Below, piece by piece: positions 1-7,925 of a stretch of 47,607 bases of DNA. Source of the DNA: Spirosoma spitsbergense DSM 19989 (lineage in GTDB: Bacteria; Bacteroidota; Bacteroidia; Cytophagales; Spirosomataceae). Position 1 is the stretch's first letter, and the number at the start of each line of letters is the position of its first letter. The DNA lies in the NCBI RefSeq assembly GCF_000374085.1, contig NZ_KB893575.1, positions 1 through 47,607 of the forward strand, in the 5' to 3' direction. Under the pieces are notes generated by a model. That model made no database searches. It was not told where the DNA came from and worked only from the letters and a program-made list of their open reading frames with translations. The position numbers were made by a program, and so were the translations under genes.

Positions 1-267
1 AAAAATCAGGGCTACGGCTTCGACCATAATTATGGGCATGGTCAGCAGTCGCTGGCCACGGTGCTGGCTTATCTAATGCTGATGGCCTTTACCACCGATC
101 AGCTCATTCAGTGGTGCAGTCATCCGTTTGAAGTTCTCTGGCGAGAAGCCAAAACAAAAGCCAAACTTTGGGCTACCTTCCGGGCCTTGTTTATGGTCAA
201 ACCCTTAACCAGTTTTAGACATCTATATCAAGAAACTGCTTACCTGTACGGAGTCGAAATTACTTGA
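1..267 (+). CDS. Transposase, C-terminal fragment (5' end outside window)
   Basis: The reading frame is open from the first base to the TGA at 265-267, so this is the last 88 codons of a gene that begins outside the window. The segment contains a histidine/glycine-rich stretch (DHNYGHGQQ, near the start) followed by a hydrophobic helix and a Trp/Lys-rich tail. This pattern is seen at the C-terminus of DDE-type insertion-sequence transposases in Bacteroidetes and cyanobacteria. The catalytic residues are not in view, so I do not assign an IS family. Its stop lies against a leucine-rich-repeat gene on the opposite strand, which fits an element inserted into that gene. Confidence 0.7.
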   Translation, partial: KNQGYGFDHNYGHGQQSLATVLAYLMLMAFTTDQLIQWCSHPFEVLWREAKTKAKLWATFRALFMVKPLTSFRHLYQETAYLYGVEIT

Positions 268-640
268 AAACACCCAAATTAGAAACTGCTGTAATCTGGT
301 TGTTCCTCAGGTCAAGACTTTGGAGTTGAGGTAGTTCCGCCAGAAAACGAATATCGTTAACCCTATTGGAACTCAGATCAAGGCGTTGGATCTGTTCAAG
401 CTGGTTTACCTGATGCAGTGATTTTTCCGAAAGTTGATTTTTGACACCTGTATTCTGACTGGCTTTCCAATTATCCTGGCTATTCTTGTAACAATCACCC
501 AAGTTTAATGCTGTTAGCCAGGTCAGAGTAAACAGTTCGGTAGGCAGATTGGAATCCTTTAAGCCACAGTTGCCAAGGTCTAAAAAAGGGGCGTGGGTGC
601 GCTGGTTTTCGGCAATTAACTGGCGGGCTAAATCACTCAT
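260..640 (-). pseudogene. Leucine-rich-repeat protein truncated by the transposon
   Basis: The remaining 126 codons start with an ATG at 638-640. They encode an N-terminal helix (about residues 1-15), a first LRR-like segment (FLDLGNCGLKD, about 19-29; LTALNLGDC, about 42-50), a polar insert, then two clear repeats (IQRLDLSSNRVNDI, LQSLDLRNNQITAV). The frame ends at 260-262 in sequence that overlaps the transposase 3' end, so its 3' part has been replaced by the insertion. LRR proteins with this N-terminus often continue into Roc-COR GTPase domains in Bacteroidetes; that continuation is not visible here and is inference. The fragment may still be translated but is unlikely to keep its original function. 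Confidence 0.65.
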
Positions 641-767
641 ACGGGATAGGAAGCTAAACGCTGTCTAACTACGCATTTTTTGCGGTATCATGCAAATTGC
701 GTTACGTACGGTATAGCCCATTTCCTGCTATGTAGCCCACTACGGGGCTATAGGTAGGGTAATCCCT

Positions 768-1550
768 CTACTTCCCCAGCCACTCTTTGAACGCCGTGAT
801 ACGGTCGCCACTGACGAAAACGTCCTGCCGGGGGGGCGGGTTGAGGTCCAGTTTGAGCTTGCTGCCCGAATAGGTATGGATGGTCCGAATAGCTCCCAAT
901 GATACCAGATACGCCCGGTTGACCCGGAAAAACTGGGTGGGACTCAGTAGGTCGACCAGTTTATCCAGGCTATAGTCGATGGTGATGTGCTGACCTTCCT
1001 GCGTGGTGAGCCAGGTGGCTTTGTCTTCAAAAAAGAAGTAGGCAATCTCGGTCGTTTCGATGCTCCGAATCTTGGTGCCGATGGTAACCATAAACCGCTC
1101 CTTGTACGTTACGGACGGTTTTTGCATCAGTTTGAGCAGGGTGTTCACGTCGGCCAATGCGGGTTCGGTGGTTTTCTGCAACCGCCTGAACTTATCCAGG
1201 GCAGCAGCCAGTTCATCCGCATCGATGGGTTTAAGGAGGTAGTCGATGCTGTTGGTTTTGAACGCCTGGAGCGTGTACTGGTCGTAGGCCGTGGTGAAGA
1301 TGATGGGCAGCGTCAGGTTAGCCTGCTCGATGAGCCGGAAACCCGAATCGTCTTCGAGGTGAATATCCAGAAACAACAAGTCCGGGAGGGGGAGTTGGTC
1401 GTTACTGTTGACCACCTCCGTAAACCAGGCCACCGCCTTGCTCACCGAGGGTAACTGGGCCAGCACCCGAATGGTGGGGTCATAGGTCAGCAGCATACTC
1501 TCCAGCCGCCGGGCCGTTAGCTTTTCGTCTTCTATGATAACTACGTTCAT
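768..1550 (-). CDS. LytTR-family response regulator
   Basis: 260-residue cytoplasmic regulator. The N-terminal receiver domain (about 1-120) has the acidic pocket (E7, D8), the phospho-acceptor Asp in LLFLDIHLED (about D62), a Thr pair near 86 and the conserved Lys of LLKPID (about K107). A linker leads to a LytTR DNA-binding domain (about 150-255) with the typical FFRVNRAYLVSL segment. LytTR proteins bind short direct repeats upstream of target genes. It is the partner of the sensor kinase encoded just upstream on the same strand (1627-2757), with 76 bp between them occupied by an inverted-repeat element. Targets are not evident in the window. Confidence 0.93.
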   Translation of the reverse strand: MNVVIIEDEKLTARRLESMLLTYDPTIRVLAQLPSVSKAVAWFTEVVNSNDQLPLPDLLFLDIHLEDDSGFRLIEQANLTLPIIFTTAYDQYTLQAFKTNSIDYLLKPIDADELAAALDKFRRLQKTTEPALADVNTLLKLMQKPSVTYKERFMVTIGTKIRSIETTEIAYFFFEDKATWLTTQEGQHITIDYSLDKLVDLLSPTQFFRVNRAYLVSLGAIRTIHTYSGSKLKLDLNPPPRQDVFVSGDRITAFKEWLGK

Positions 1551-1556
1551 GTTTTT

Positions 1557-1655
1557 TAATGAGTGAATTGCGAATGAGCGAATGAGCGAATGAGCGAATG
1601 TTGGCCAGTGGAAGTGAAGTATTCACTCATTCACTCATTCGCAATTCACTCATTA
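1557..1655. repeat. Intra-operon inverted repeat built from GAGYGAAT octamers
   Basis: The left arm (1557-1599) and the reverse complement of the right arm (1621-1655) both begin TAATGAGTGAATTGCGAATG and continue with iterated GAGCGAAT or GAGTGAAT octamers. The left arm has one more unit. The pair can form a long hairpin with a loop of about 21 nt. The left arm begins 7 bp from the start codon of the LytTR regulator. The right arm carries the stop codon (1627-1629) and last codons of the kinase, so its C-terminus LMSELRMSE is repeat-encoded. A related element lies at 16144-16261. Confidence 0.8.
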
Positions 1656-2757
1656 ATAGTGGAATAATCACGACAAAGTCGCCGTTGTGTTCGCCTACCC
1701 GAACGGGCTGTTCGGTGAGCAGGCGGTAGCGACTGCTGATATTTTGCAGCCCCATGCCCGTTGAATCGCCACTGGATGGCCGGAGCTGGATGGGGTTGCT
1801 GACGCGCAGCGTTTCGCCCACGAGGGCAATCGTGACCGTCAGCGGGTCTTCGTCCGACATCTGATTGTGCTTCACGGCGTTTTCGACCAGCAGTTGCAGG
1901 GTGAGGGGCGCAATCTGGTAGTGGATACGGGCTGCTTCGGGCACGTTGATGACTACCTTGAGCCGGTCGTCGAAACGAATATTGAGCAGAAACGTGTACG
2001 ACTCGATAAAGTCCAGTTCGGTTTTCAGCGATACCTGTTCGTTGTCGCGCTGATCGAGGATATAGCGATAGGCTTTCGAGAGCCGGTTAATGAACTGCAC
2101 TGATAGTTTGGTGTCAATTTCGACCAGTGATGACAGAATGCTCAGGCTGTTGAACAGAAAATGAGGACTTACCTGATTTTTCAGCGCGTCGAACTGCGCC
2201 TGCACGGCTTCTTTTTGCAGCCGTTCGGTTTGCAGTTGAAGCGTTTGTATGTGCTGGGTGGACCGCCGGTTGACAGTCAGATAAAAAGCGGATAACATGG
2301 CCATAAAAACCAGCCCGTTGTTCATACGCTGCCGATTTTCCCGCCCCCCCCGTGGTACCGTTTCCAGCGGACGGCCCAGCCTGGGGAACTGCCGCTCGAT
2401 GCCCGTATCCATCCGGTGGTGAACCACGGCGAAGCCCGCGTTGAAAATCAGGGCCAGCCCCGTAGCCACCGCCAGCGAAATCAATTGTACGGGCCAGCGC
2501 AGGGCATGGGACGGGTCAGCCCCGAACCGACGCAGCAGCCGCTCCTGCAACCAGTCGATCAAACTAACCCATCCCCAGAAAAAGAGAAACGTCAGAGTAA
2601 GCTCGATCACGAAGAAAAAAGCATTATCCCACAATACGTTCCAGCTCAGTACCCCCACGTTCATATACACCCGAATGGGCCAGTAAATGAGCAGGATGCT
2701 CAGGGCTATCCGGGCTTTCTGACGCGGGGTGAGGTAAGGAACAGGCGATGCGTGCAT
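1627..2757 (-). CDS. LytS/His_kinase-family sensor histidine kinase
   Basis: About 376 residues from the ATG at 2755-2757. Four hydrophobic segments in the first about 160 residues place the sensor region in the inner membrane without a large periplasmic domain. The His_kinase domain follows, with the phospho-acceptor His in QVSPHFLFNSL (about H199), then a HATPase_c domain with N-box LLVENAVKHN and glycine motif GMGLQNI. A TTG 39 bp further upstream is in frame but lies in the predicted -33 region, and a TAACTTTG box sits 6 bp before the chosen ATG, so the downstream start is preferred. It should phosphorylate the LytTR regulator at 768-1550. The signal sensed is unknown. Confidence 0.9.
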   Translation of the reverse strand: MHASPVPYLTPRQKARIALSILLIYWPIRVYMNVGVLSWNVLWDNAFFFVIELTLTFLFFWGWVSLIDWLQERLLRRFGADPSHALRWPVQLISLAVATGLALIFNAGFAVVHHRMDTGIERQFPRLGRPLETVPRGGRENRQRMNNGLVFMAMLSAFYLTVNRRSTQHIQTLQLQTERLQKEAVQAQFDALKNQVSPHFLFNSLSILSSLVEIDTKLSVQFINRLSKAYRYILDQRDNEQVSLKTELDFIESYTFLLNIRFDDRLKVVINVPEAARIHYQIAPLTLQLLVENAVKHNQMSDEDPLTVTIALVGETLRVSNPIQLRPSSGDSTGMGLQNISSRYRLLTEQPVRVGEHNGDFVVIIPLLMSELRMSE

Positions 2758-2763
2758 GACAGA

Positions 2764-2797
2764 CAAAGTTACTCCGTTGTAAACTGAATCCGACAAA
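2764..2797 (-). promoter_or_regulatory. Bacteroidetes-type promoter of the LytS/LytTR pair
   Basis: On the minus strand a perfect TAnnTTTG -7 box (TAACTTTG, 2764-2771) is preceded 22 nt upstream by TTTG (2794-2797) as the -33 element. Transcription would begin at or within a few nt of the ATG at 2757, suggesting a leaderless or nearly leaderless mRNA. Consensus match only; no start-site data. Confidence 0.5.
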
Positions 2798-2857
2798 TCA
2801 GGTTGACGCTGATTTGCCGGACTTAAAGCGGCTCAATTACGTACAAAAGAACGGCCA

Positions 2858-3226
2858 TTATGCGTTTAGCACGACAAAACTTTCCTGCGGAACAACCTGA
2901 ACCACAAATGTCTTCGTCACAACCTCGCTACCGGTCTTCAGGGTCATCTGGTACGTACCCGCCGACAGGCCCGACACGTCGAACTGAAGGCCCAGCCCTT
3001 TTTTTAGGTTCATTGTTGAGGCATAGAGAGAATGGCCTTCGGCATCCGTAATCGCTATCTCTCCGTTTACCTGAACGGGCTGCACGAACAGTTGGATTTT
3101 CTGGTTGTTGGTCATCACTACGCGGGCTTGTGGCGTTGGCGTGTCAATGGTTTGAGCAATGGTTTTTGGGGCGAACGATGCGGTACCGGCTACCAGTCCC
3201 AGCATCAATAGAATAGTTTTTTTCAT
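2858..3226 (-). CDS. Small secreted protein, unknown function
   Basis: About 122 residues from the MKKTILLML start. A longer in-frame extension upstream (to 3277) lacks signal-peptide character and is rejected. A clear signal peptide ends near ASFAPKTIAQ, so the protein is exported. The mature part (about 95 residues) is beta-rich. It contains GEIAITDAEGHSLY and, near the end, SAGTYQMTLKTGSEVVTKTF, resembling the Ig-like fold of short C-terminal sorting-type domains or DUF3244 proteins in Bacteroidetes. It is unusual that this domain forms nearly the whole protein. It stands alone downstream of the LytS promoter region. Function not assigned. Confidence 0.7.
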   Translation of the reverse strand: MKKTILLMLGLVAGTASFAPKTIAQTIDTPTPQARVVMTNNQKIQLFVQPVQVNGEIAITDAEGHSLYASTMNLKKGLGLQFDVSGLSAGTYQMTLKTGSEVVTKTFVVQVVPQESFVVLNA

Positions 3227-3577
3227 GATTTGTTGTCGTTCGTTTCGTTTGACCGCATCGGCGGCTCGGCATGACAAAGGTGCGGGTTATGTGATGCCCC
3301 GGAAACTAAATCGGATTGAATGCCGGGTTTAGCTGGACAGGGCAACCGTTTAGCCTGACGAATAATAAGTTACGCTCCTAAAAAACGGCCTGCTTCGGCC
3401 TGTTTTCGTTCATAGTCGTTGCAGGTACAAATCACTGACATGCAACAGTCAGGTGAAATCCTGCTGCTCTTCATTCTCATTATAGGAGGTTTTTCTAGCC
3501 TTATTCAGAGAATTAATTAAACCATTTGGGGGTAATCTGTTCAAAGTAGCGAATACAACCTGAAAACATTTGCTACC
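3227..3577. other. Intergenic region, 351 bp
   Basis: No convincing gene on either strand. A short imperfect GC-rich hairpin (GGCC-tgcttc-GGCC) lies at about 3380-3405 with a T-run on the minus-strand side. The region must contain the promoters of both divergent flanking genes, but no TAnnTTTG box with good spacing stands out. Confidence 0.5.
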
Positions 3578-4096
3578 ATGAAAAAAGTACTGTTAACAGC
3601 CGCAACCCTGCTTGCCCTCCTCTCGACCGGTGCCTTTGCGCAACGCTACGGCTATCCGCCAGCGCCATCGAATAATTACCCACAGCAACAACCGGGTTAT
3701 AATCAGCCGGGCTATAATCAACCGGGTTATAATCAGTCTTACGGTCAGAATGGGTACAATTACGATTACGATGATAACCAGTTTGACCGGCATCTGGAGT
3801 GGTGGGACCGCGAACTGAACCTGACCCGCAGGCAGGAGCGTGAGATTCGCCGGATTCGGGCGAGGTACACCCAGCAAACACAAAATGTCAATTCCCGCGA
3901 CCCCCGTCAGCGCGATTTCATGCGGCAGGCTCGCCAGCGGCAGTTCATCGATATGATGGCCGTGTTAGGACCACAACAGCGTGACCGGGTCATGGCCCGG
4001 ATGCGTCCTTACGAACTACAGAATGGCTCCCGTTCGGCGAGTCGGGGGCGCGGGTACGGCAATGGCCGGGGTTCGTATGGTCCCAATGGCTATTAG
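3578..4096 (+). CDS. Spy/CpxP-like secreted protein with Tyr/Gln/Pro repeats
   Basis: 172 residues. A signal peptide (MKKVLLTAATLLALLSTGAFAQ) is followed by a low-complexity stretch (about 23-65) holding three QPGYN units, encoded by three tandem 15-bp DNA units near 3691-3735. An alpha-helical segment follows, rich in Arg, Gln and Glu, with LNLTRRQEREI (about 80-90) and a second helix carrying LGPQQRDRVMARM. These resemble the LTxxQ motifs of the Spy/CpxP family of periplasmic chaperones and metal or stress proteins. The C-terminus is Gly/Arg/Tyr-rich. It is a single gene followed by a strong hairpin terminator. Family placement is by pattern and moderately certain. Confidence 0.7.
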   Translation: MKKVLLTAATLLALLSTGAFAQRYGYPPAPSNNYPQQQPGYNQPGYNQPGYNQSYGQNGYNYDYDDNQFDRHLEWWDRELNLTRRQEREIRRIRARYTQQTQNVNSRDPRQRDFMRQARQRQFIDMMAVLGPQQRDRVMARMRPYELQNGSRSASRGRGYGNGRGSYGPNGY

Positions 4097-4130
4097 TTGA
4101 ATGTTTTGAGTATAGGAAGGAGAGTGTATA

Positions 4131-4160
4131 AAAAGCCGGTCAGCTTGACCGGCTTTTTTT
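4131..4160. terminator. Bidirectional hairpin terminator
   Basis: AAGCCGGTCA-gct-TGACCGGCTT, a perfect 10-bp stem with a 3-nt loop, followed by eight T on the plus strand and preceded by A residues. It lies between two convergent genes and can serve both. Confidence 0.85.
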
Positions 4161-4169
4161 TGTTGTGGT

Positions 4170-6167
4170 TCAATTGGTAAGCTGTTGACGCGTATCGCGT
4201 AAAGAGGAGGAAGAACTATAAAACGTCAATGGATTGTCGACTTTACTGGATTCAGGTTTCGTCTGATCCAGAATGCGGGCCAACGTGGCTTTTACGGTAG
4301 GTTTATCATCATCAAAATCACCATGCTGATGAGCAGTCGAATAATTTTTAGGCTCATTTAGGGCTGTATTAGGGGCCAGAATCCAGTCTGCTTTTTTAGA
4401 CTTGAATAACTTAGTTAACTCTTTATCATCATCAAGAAATTTGGTCATGCCAAGAATCGGCTCTCCTTCTGGCCTGAATATGGGTATGCGTGGCCTGGCT
4501 TCAAATGCGTTAGAAACTAGGTACAGTAAAGACTTGTGATAAATTTGGGCACAATTATCATCCTGCTCTGCTTTATCGGTTAGCGTGAAGAGGGCAAAGC
4601 GACGAATTAGGTCATCCTTTATAGCCTCCAGATAGGCCTTTTTAAACAAGTCAATTGTGCAGGCCGGTGCCCACAAGGTACAGGATTCAATTGGTAGGCC
4701 GTAGCCCGTTTGACCCTTTAAATAGCCGGACGTTATCTCCCCTTTCGCCGTGAGTAACCTTACCAGAGGGGCATGAAACGTACTACCAGCGCTATGACCA
4801 ACTACGTGTATTTCAACAGTTGGGTCTGTCGCTAGTTTTGATAGTTCTTCAAGGACAAAACGTACGCCACCGTTTTTATTTACAGTTGCCTGTAGGGCAT
4901 TTTCCTTCATTTCGTCCCATTCTGCTTTGCCCGTCAACACTCTGGCCAATGGTTCCAGAGCATCGTCCAGGCGATCCAGCATAAAATCCAGACTGGCATC
5001 GAGGATGCCTTCCGGCCGGCGTTTCCGAAGGGCATCCTGTAGAATGTTGGTGGCTGTCGACCAGAAATCGCTATGCCAGATAAATGAAATTGGATATACC
5101 TGCGCATCGAGCATCGTTTGGCGATAATCGGCTAATCGCTGAACGGCTGCCGTTTCATCAACCAGCCCTCCATGGGCATATAACAGCAAACGCTTCTTTG
5201 GCCATTTTTCTGTAACCCGTGGGAAGTCCACCTGGAAGATATTCCGTACCTCATCGGTGGTAGTTCCAAAATCCCCCCCTTCTTCCAGAGTTCCGTCATT
5301 ACCCAGACTAACGATATGGGGCCGTAGGTCTGAATAAGAATAGGCGTTGGACTTACCCGCTGCTGCCGAGAAACTGGTAGCAATCGATTGTGGCCGCAAC
5401 AAAGTTACCGGTGCTCCCAGTCGTGCCACCCAAACATCGGTTCCATTGGCTAACCAATCGTCATAGGAAATAAGGCCAAATCCCTGGGACCCCCACTTTA
5501 CACCCCAAGAATTTTGAATCCAGAAACCCTGATCATCGTAAGCTACAATGGCAAAAGCATGACCCCCAATGGTATTTTCAGCGAAATCAATGACCCCCTT
5601 CTCACTTACATTTCGCCAGCCATCATGAACGGAAGCTGTTGCATATAGAATGCCTACTTCAGCCATGGCACTATGCATAGAAACCAAATCTTTATGGTTA
5701 ACCCGGTAATAAGCACCAAGAGGCCGCTTCAGTGCATCCGAGGTGCGCATTTGTGTTAGCCGCCCATCTGGTTTCAGCGCATTGTAGGGATAACATTCTT
5801 CGCCACATACGCCATGTTTGTGCCATCCTTTCATCGCTCCACGAGCACTGGATCCACTATAATCTTCTCCCGGCCACTCATCGTATCGCTTGGCCATTTC
5901 ATACAGCATACGAGAGCTAACTGGCTTAGGATCAGGCACAATCTTTCGACGGCGTAACAGGTAGTTAGCAACAGTTGCCAAACCAAACCCTGTACAGGCC
6001 CCTTCCTGCCCCTGATCGAGAATGGGTACCTCCCATTTTTTATATTCATCCAATCCGATTCGGGTGGGCACTTCGTAAAGATTCGCTACGTAAATCTTGT
6101 CTCGAAAATCAAGTGTATCGGGTCGTGCATCAAGTTCTGGTAGAACGGTAGCTTTCTGGGTTGCCAT
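4170..6167 (-). CDS. Papain-like (C1) peptidase fused to an alpha/beta hydrolase
   Basis: 665 residues, no signal peptide, so probably cytoplasmic or exported by another route. The N-terminal half is a C1 cysteine peptidase: oxyanion Gln and catalytic Cys in LDQGQEGACTGFG (Q52, C58), catalytic His in GGHAFAIVAYDD (H203) and Asn in WIQNSWG (N219). After a linker (about 250-320), a second module begins with LLLYAHGG (about 327-334) and has the nucleophile elbow GHSAG (S459). A late His in AHQHGDFDDD could complete the triad. Both active sites look intact. It stands alone, with a terminator beyond its 3' end. Substrate and role unknown; processing of a protein or peptide followed by ester or amide hydrolysis is possible. 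Confidence 0.85.
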   Translation of the reverse strand: MATQKATVLPELDARPDTLDFRDKIYVANLYEVPTRIGLDEYKKWEVPILDQGQEGACTGFGLATVANYLLRRRKIVPDPKPVSSRMLYEMAKRYDEWPGEDYSGSSARGAMKGWHKHGVCGEECYPYNALKPDGRLTQMRTSDALKRPLGAYYRVNHKDLVSMHSAMAEVGILYATASVHDGWRNVSEKGVIDFAENTIGGHAFAIVAYDDQGFWIQNSWGVKWGSQGFGLISYDDWLANGTDVWVARLGAPVTLLRPQSIATSFSAAAGKSNAYSYSDLRPHIVSLGNDGTLEEGGDFGTTTDEVRNIFQVDFPRVTEKWPKKRLLLYAHGGLVDETAAVQRLADYRQTMLDAQVYPISFIWHSDFWSTATNILQDALRKRRPEGILDASLDFMLDRLDDALEPLARVLTGKAEWDEMKENALQATVNKNGGVRFVLEELSKLATDPTVEIHVVGHSAGSTFHAPLVRLLTAKGEITSGYLKGQTGYGLPIESCTLWAPACTIDLFKKAYLEAIKDDLIRRFALFTLTDKAEQDDNCAQIYHKSLLYLVSNAFEARPRIPIFRPEGEPILGMTKFLDDDKELTKLFKSKKADWILAPNTALNEPKNYSTAHQHGDFDDDKPTVKATLARILDQTKPESSKVDNPLTFYSSSSSLRDTRQQLTN

Positions 6168-6485
6168 ATGGTGTAGATTTTGATCTTAGCTCGATACGTA
6201 TAAACTGGTTCCTATTGGATTGTAAGTCTTGATAATCTGCTTCCCGTACAATCGTTAATGTCGCTACCGTTTCTGTTGATAACTGGGGCGACCCCGCCTA
6301 CACTACCCCAATCACTACTTTTGATGCAACTGTATTTTTACAAGAAAGCCCTGCCGAACGATGATAGTGAGCAACAAAGTAGCTTTTCAAAAGAATTGTA
6401 GTCAACGGGAAAATTCCCGTATTTGTAAAGCCAGTTTTACCGGGAAAGCCAGTCAAGTTGACTGGCTTTCCCGGTAAAAGGGACT
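6168..6485. other. Intergenic region with two palindromes
   Basis: 318 bp without a supportable gene. It contains a short palindrome (ACGGGAA-aa-TTCCCGT, 6405-6420) and the 22-bp-stem hairpin listed separately. No recognisable promoter was found for the peptidase/hydrolase gene that starts at 6167. Confidence 0.5.
6435..6479 (-). terminator. Perfect 22-bp hairpin, probable terminator
   Basis: Positions 6435-6456 and 6458-6479 are perfect reverse complements around one base. It lies 7 bp beyond the 3' end of the aldolase gene at 6486-7427. There is no long T-run on the minus strand, so termination is inferred from the stem strength and position. Confidence 0.6.
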
Positions 6486-7427
6486 CTAATGAGAAAATAA
6501 CCAGTTAGTTATCAAATCGGCCGACTGCTGGATAATGGCCTCCAGTTGCTGGATTTCTTCCGGTGTTGGCATGGTCAGCGGTGGCCGGACATCACCCGCC
6601 GAACGGCCAATGAGGGTTGCCCCTGCTTTAATCAGACTTACGGCATAGCCCTGCCTGCGGTTTCTGAGCCGGACAAACGGAATATAGAATTGCCGGAGTA
6701 TAGTGGCGATAACCTCTTTGTTACCTGCCCGCAGACTCTTATAAAATAGGTTCGCCAGTTCGGGGACGAAATTGAAAACCGCCGATGAGTACGTATTGAC
6801 ACCGATAGACAGATACGCTTCGGCAATGATTTCGGCGGTTGGTACCCCCCCGATGTAGGACAAGCGACTGCCAACGGATTTAATGGTGTCGTTCAACTCC
6901 TGCATATTACCGGTACCATCTTTCAGGCCAGTGAAATTAGGGCAACTGTCGGCTAATTTCTGCACGTAATCACTCGATAAAACGCCGTTGCCCCGGTTGT
7001 AGTAAATGACGGGCAGGCTGGTATTGTCCATGATTGTTTTGGCGTACTGGTAAATGCCATCGGGCGGACATTCGGTGAGGTAGGGGGGCATGAGCAACAG
7101 CGCGTTCATTCCCGCTTTTTCGGCAATTTTAGCAAACGAAATCGCTTCGGGAATGCTACGTCCCACGCTTGAGATCATCGGTATTTTTTCCTGCACCGTA
7201 CGGGCCGTCACTGCCACAACGTTTCGGTATTCGCTTTCCGACAGGGAGAAGAACTCGCCCGTTCCGCCCGCCACGAAGATGGCCGATACATCGTGCGTTA
7301 CGAACCAGTCCAGACGGGCGGCATACGTATCGGCGTTGAATTGACCATTTTTGTCCAGGTCCGTAATGGGAAAGGATAACAGGCCATCTTCGAGCGAGGC
7401 TTTGATTTGGTGTAAGGGTAAGGCCAT
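6486..7427 (-). CDS. kdgD: Dihydrodipicolinate synthase-family aldolase, probable 5-dehydro-4-deoxyglucarate dehydratase
   Basis: 313 residues from the ATG at 7425-7427. An in-frame extension to 7511 adds 28 unlikely residues. It has the DapA-family (beta/alpha)8 fold, with Schiff-base Lys in GLKDGTGN (about K169), catalytic Tyr in PVIYYNRGN (about 142-143) and GGTGEFFSL near 54-62. The opening GLLSFPITDLDKNGQF is characteristic of 5-dehydro-4-deoxyglucarate dehydratases. These convert 5-dehydro-4-deoxy-D-glucarate to 2,5-dioxopentanoate with loss of water and CO2 in glucarate/galactarate catabolism. No other pathway gene lies nearby, so the substrate assignment rests on sequence alone. Confidence 0.8.
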   Translation of the reverse strand: MALPLHQIKASLEDGLLSFPITDLDKNGQFNADTYAARLDWFVTHDVSAIFVAGGTGEFFSLSESEYRNVVAVTARTVQEKIPMISSVGRSIPEAISFAKIAEKAGMNALLLMPPYLTECPPDGIYQYAKTIMDNTSLPVIYYNRGNGVLSSDYVQKLADSCPNFTGLKDGTGNMQELNDTIKSVGSRLSYIGGVPTAEIIAEAYLSIGVNTYSSAVFNFVPELANLFYKSLRAGNKEVIATILRQFYIPFVRLRNRRQGYAVSLIKAGATLIGRSAGDVRPPLTMPTPEEIQQLEAIIQQSADLITNWLFSH

Positions 7428-7925
7428 AATTGACTGACTGATAGAAAAAGTGAGTGATAGGGTGTCAGGTGACCGGAGCCACAACAAAAAACGCTTATAG
7501 TAAAGAGACATACAGGCGAAAAATATAACCCGTTCAAGACCTGTTCTGCGTAAAGTCCCAGCCGGGTGGTAACCACTTTTTTGGTGCCACTGGCCGAAAT
7601 GCAGTCCCGAAGCGTACTGTTCTGTGCTTTCTTATTCGCTCCGTTAGGCTGATTGCCGGCAACAAAACGTTATAGGTTAATGTGGAATGTCACAAGCGAA
7701 CTAGAGAAAAGTCAGGATAGAAAATCATCCCGATGCCATGCCGGATGCTCCAATTGCGCCAGACCCGGTTTCATTAACCGCTTCCCTTACTTCGTTTATC
7801 GCTCTCCCCGGAAACTTAGTCAGCAAACCTGTATGTTAAACCGACTACGAATCAACTAAACTGGCCTGTTACCGGCATTACTGTGCTGACTGCGGTACCG
7901 GGACACGGCCATCCCTAATCTAACA
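7428..7925. other. Intergenic region, about 500 bp, between divergent genes
   Basis: No coding region, RNA gene or strong hairpin could be supported. It must hold the promoters of the aldolase (minus) and the M3 peptidase (plus), but no clear TAnnTTTG box was recognised. Confidence 0.5.

Noticed and set aside
3375..3410. GC-rich hairpin as a terminator
   Set aside because: The stem is short and bulged, and no gene ends upstream of it on the strand that has the T-run.
3691..3735. Tandem 15-bp units considered as a possible CRISPR or minisatellite
   Set aside because: They are in-frame QPGYN codons of a secreted low-complexity protein with no spacers.
7653..7859. Open frame of 68 codons between the aldolase and M3 peptidase genes
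   Set aside because: No recognisable promoter, signal peptide or family pattern; residue composition looks random.
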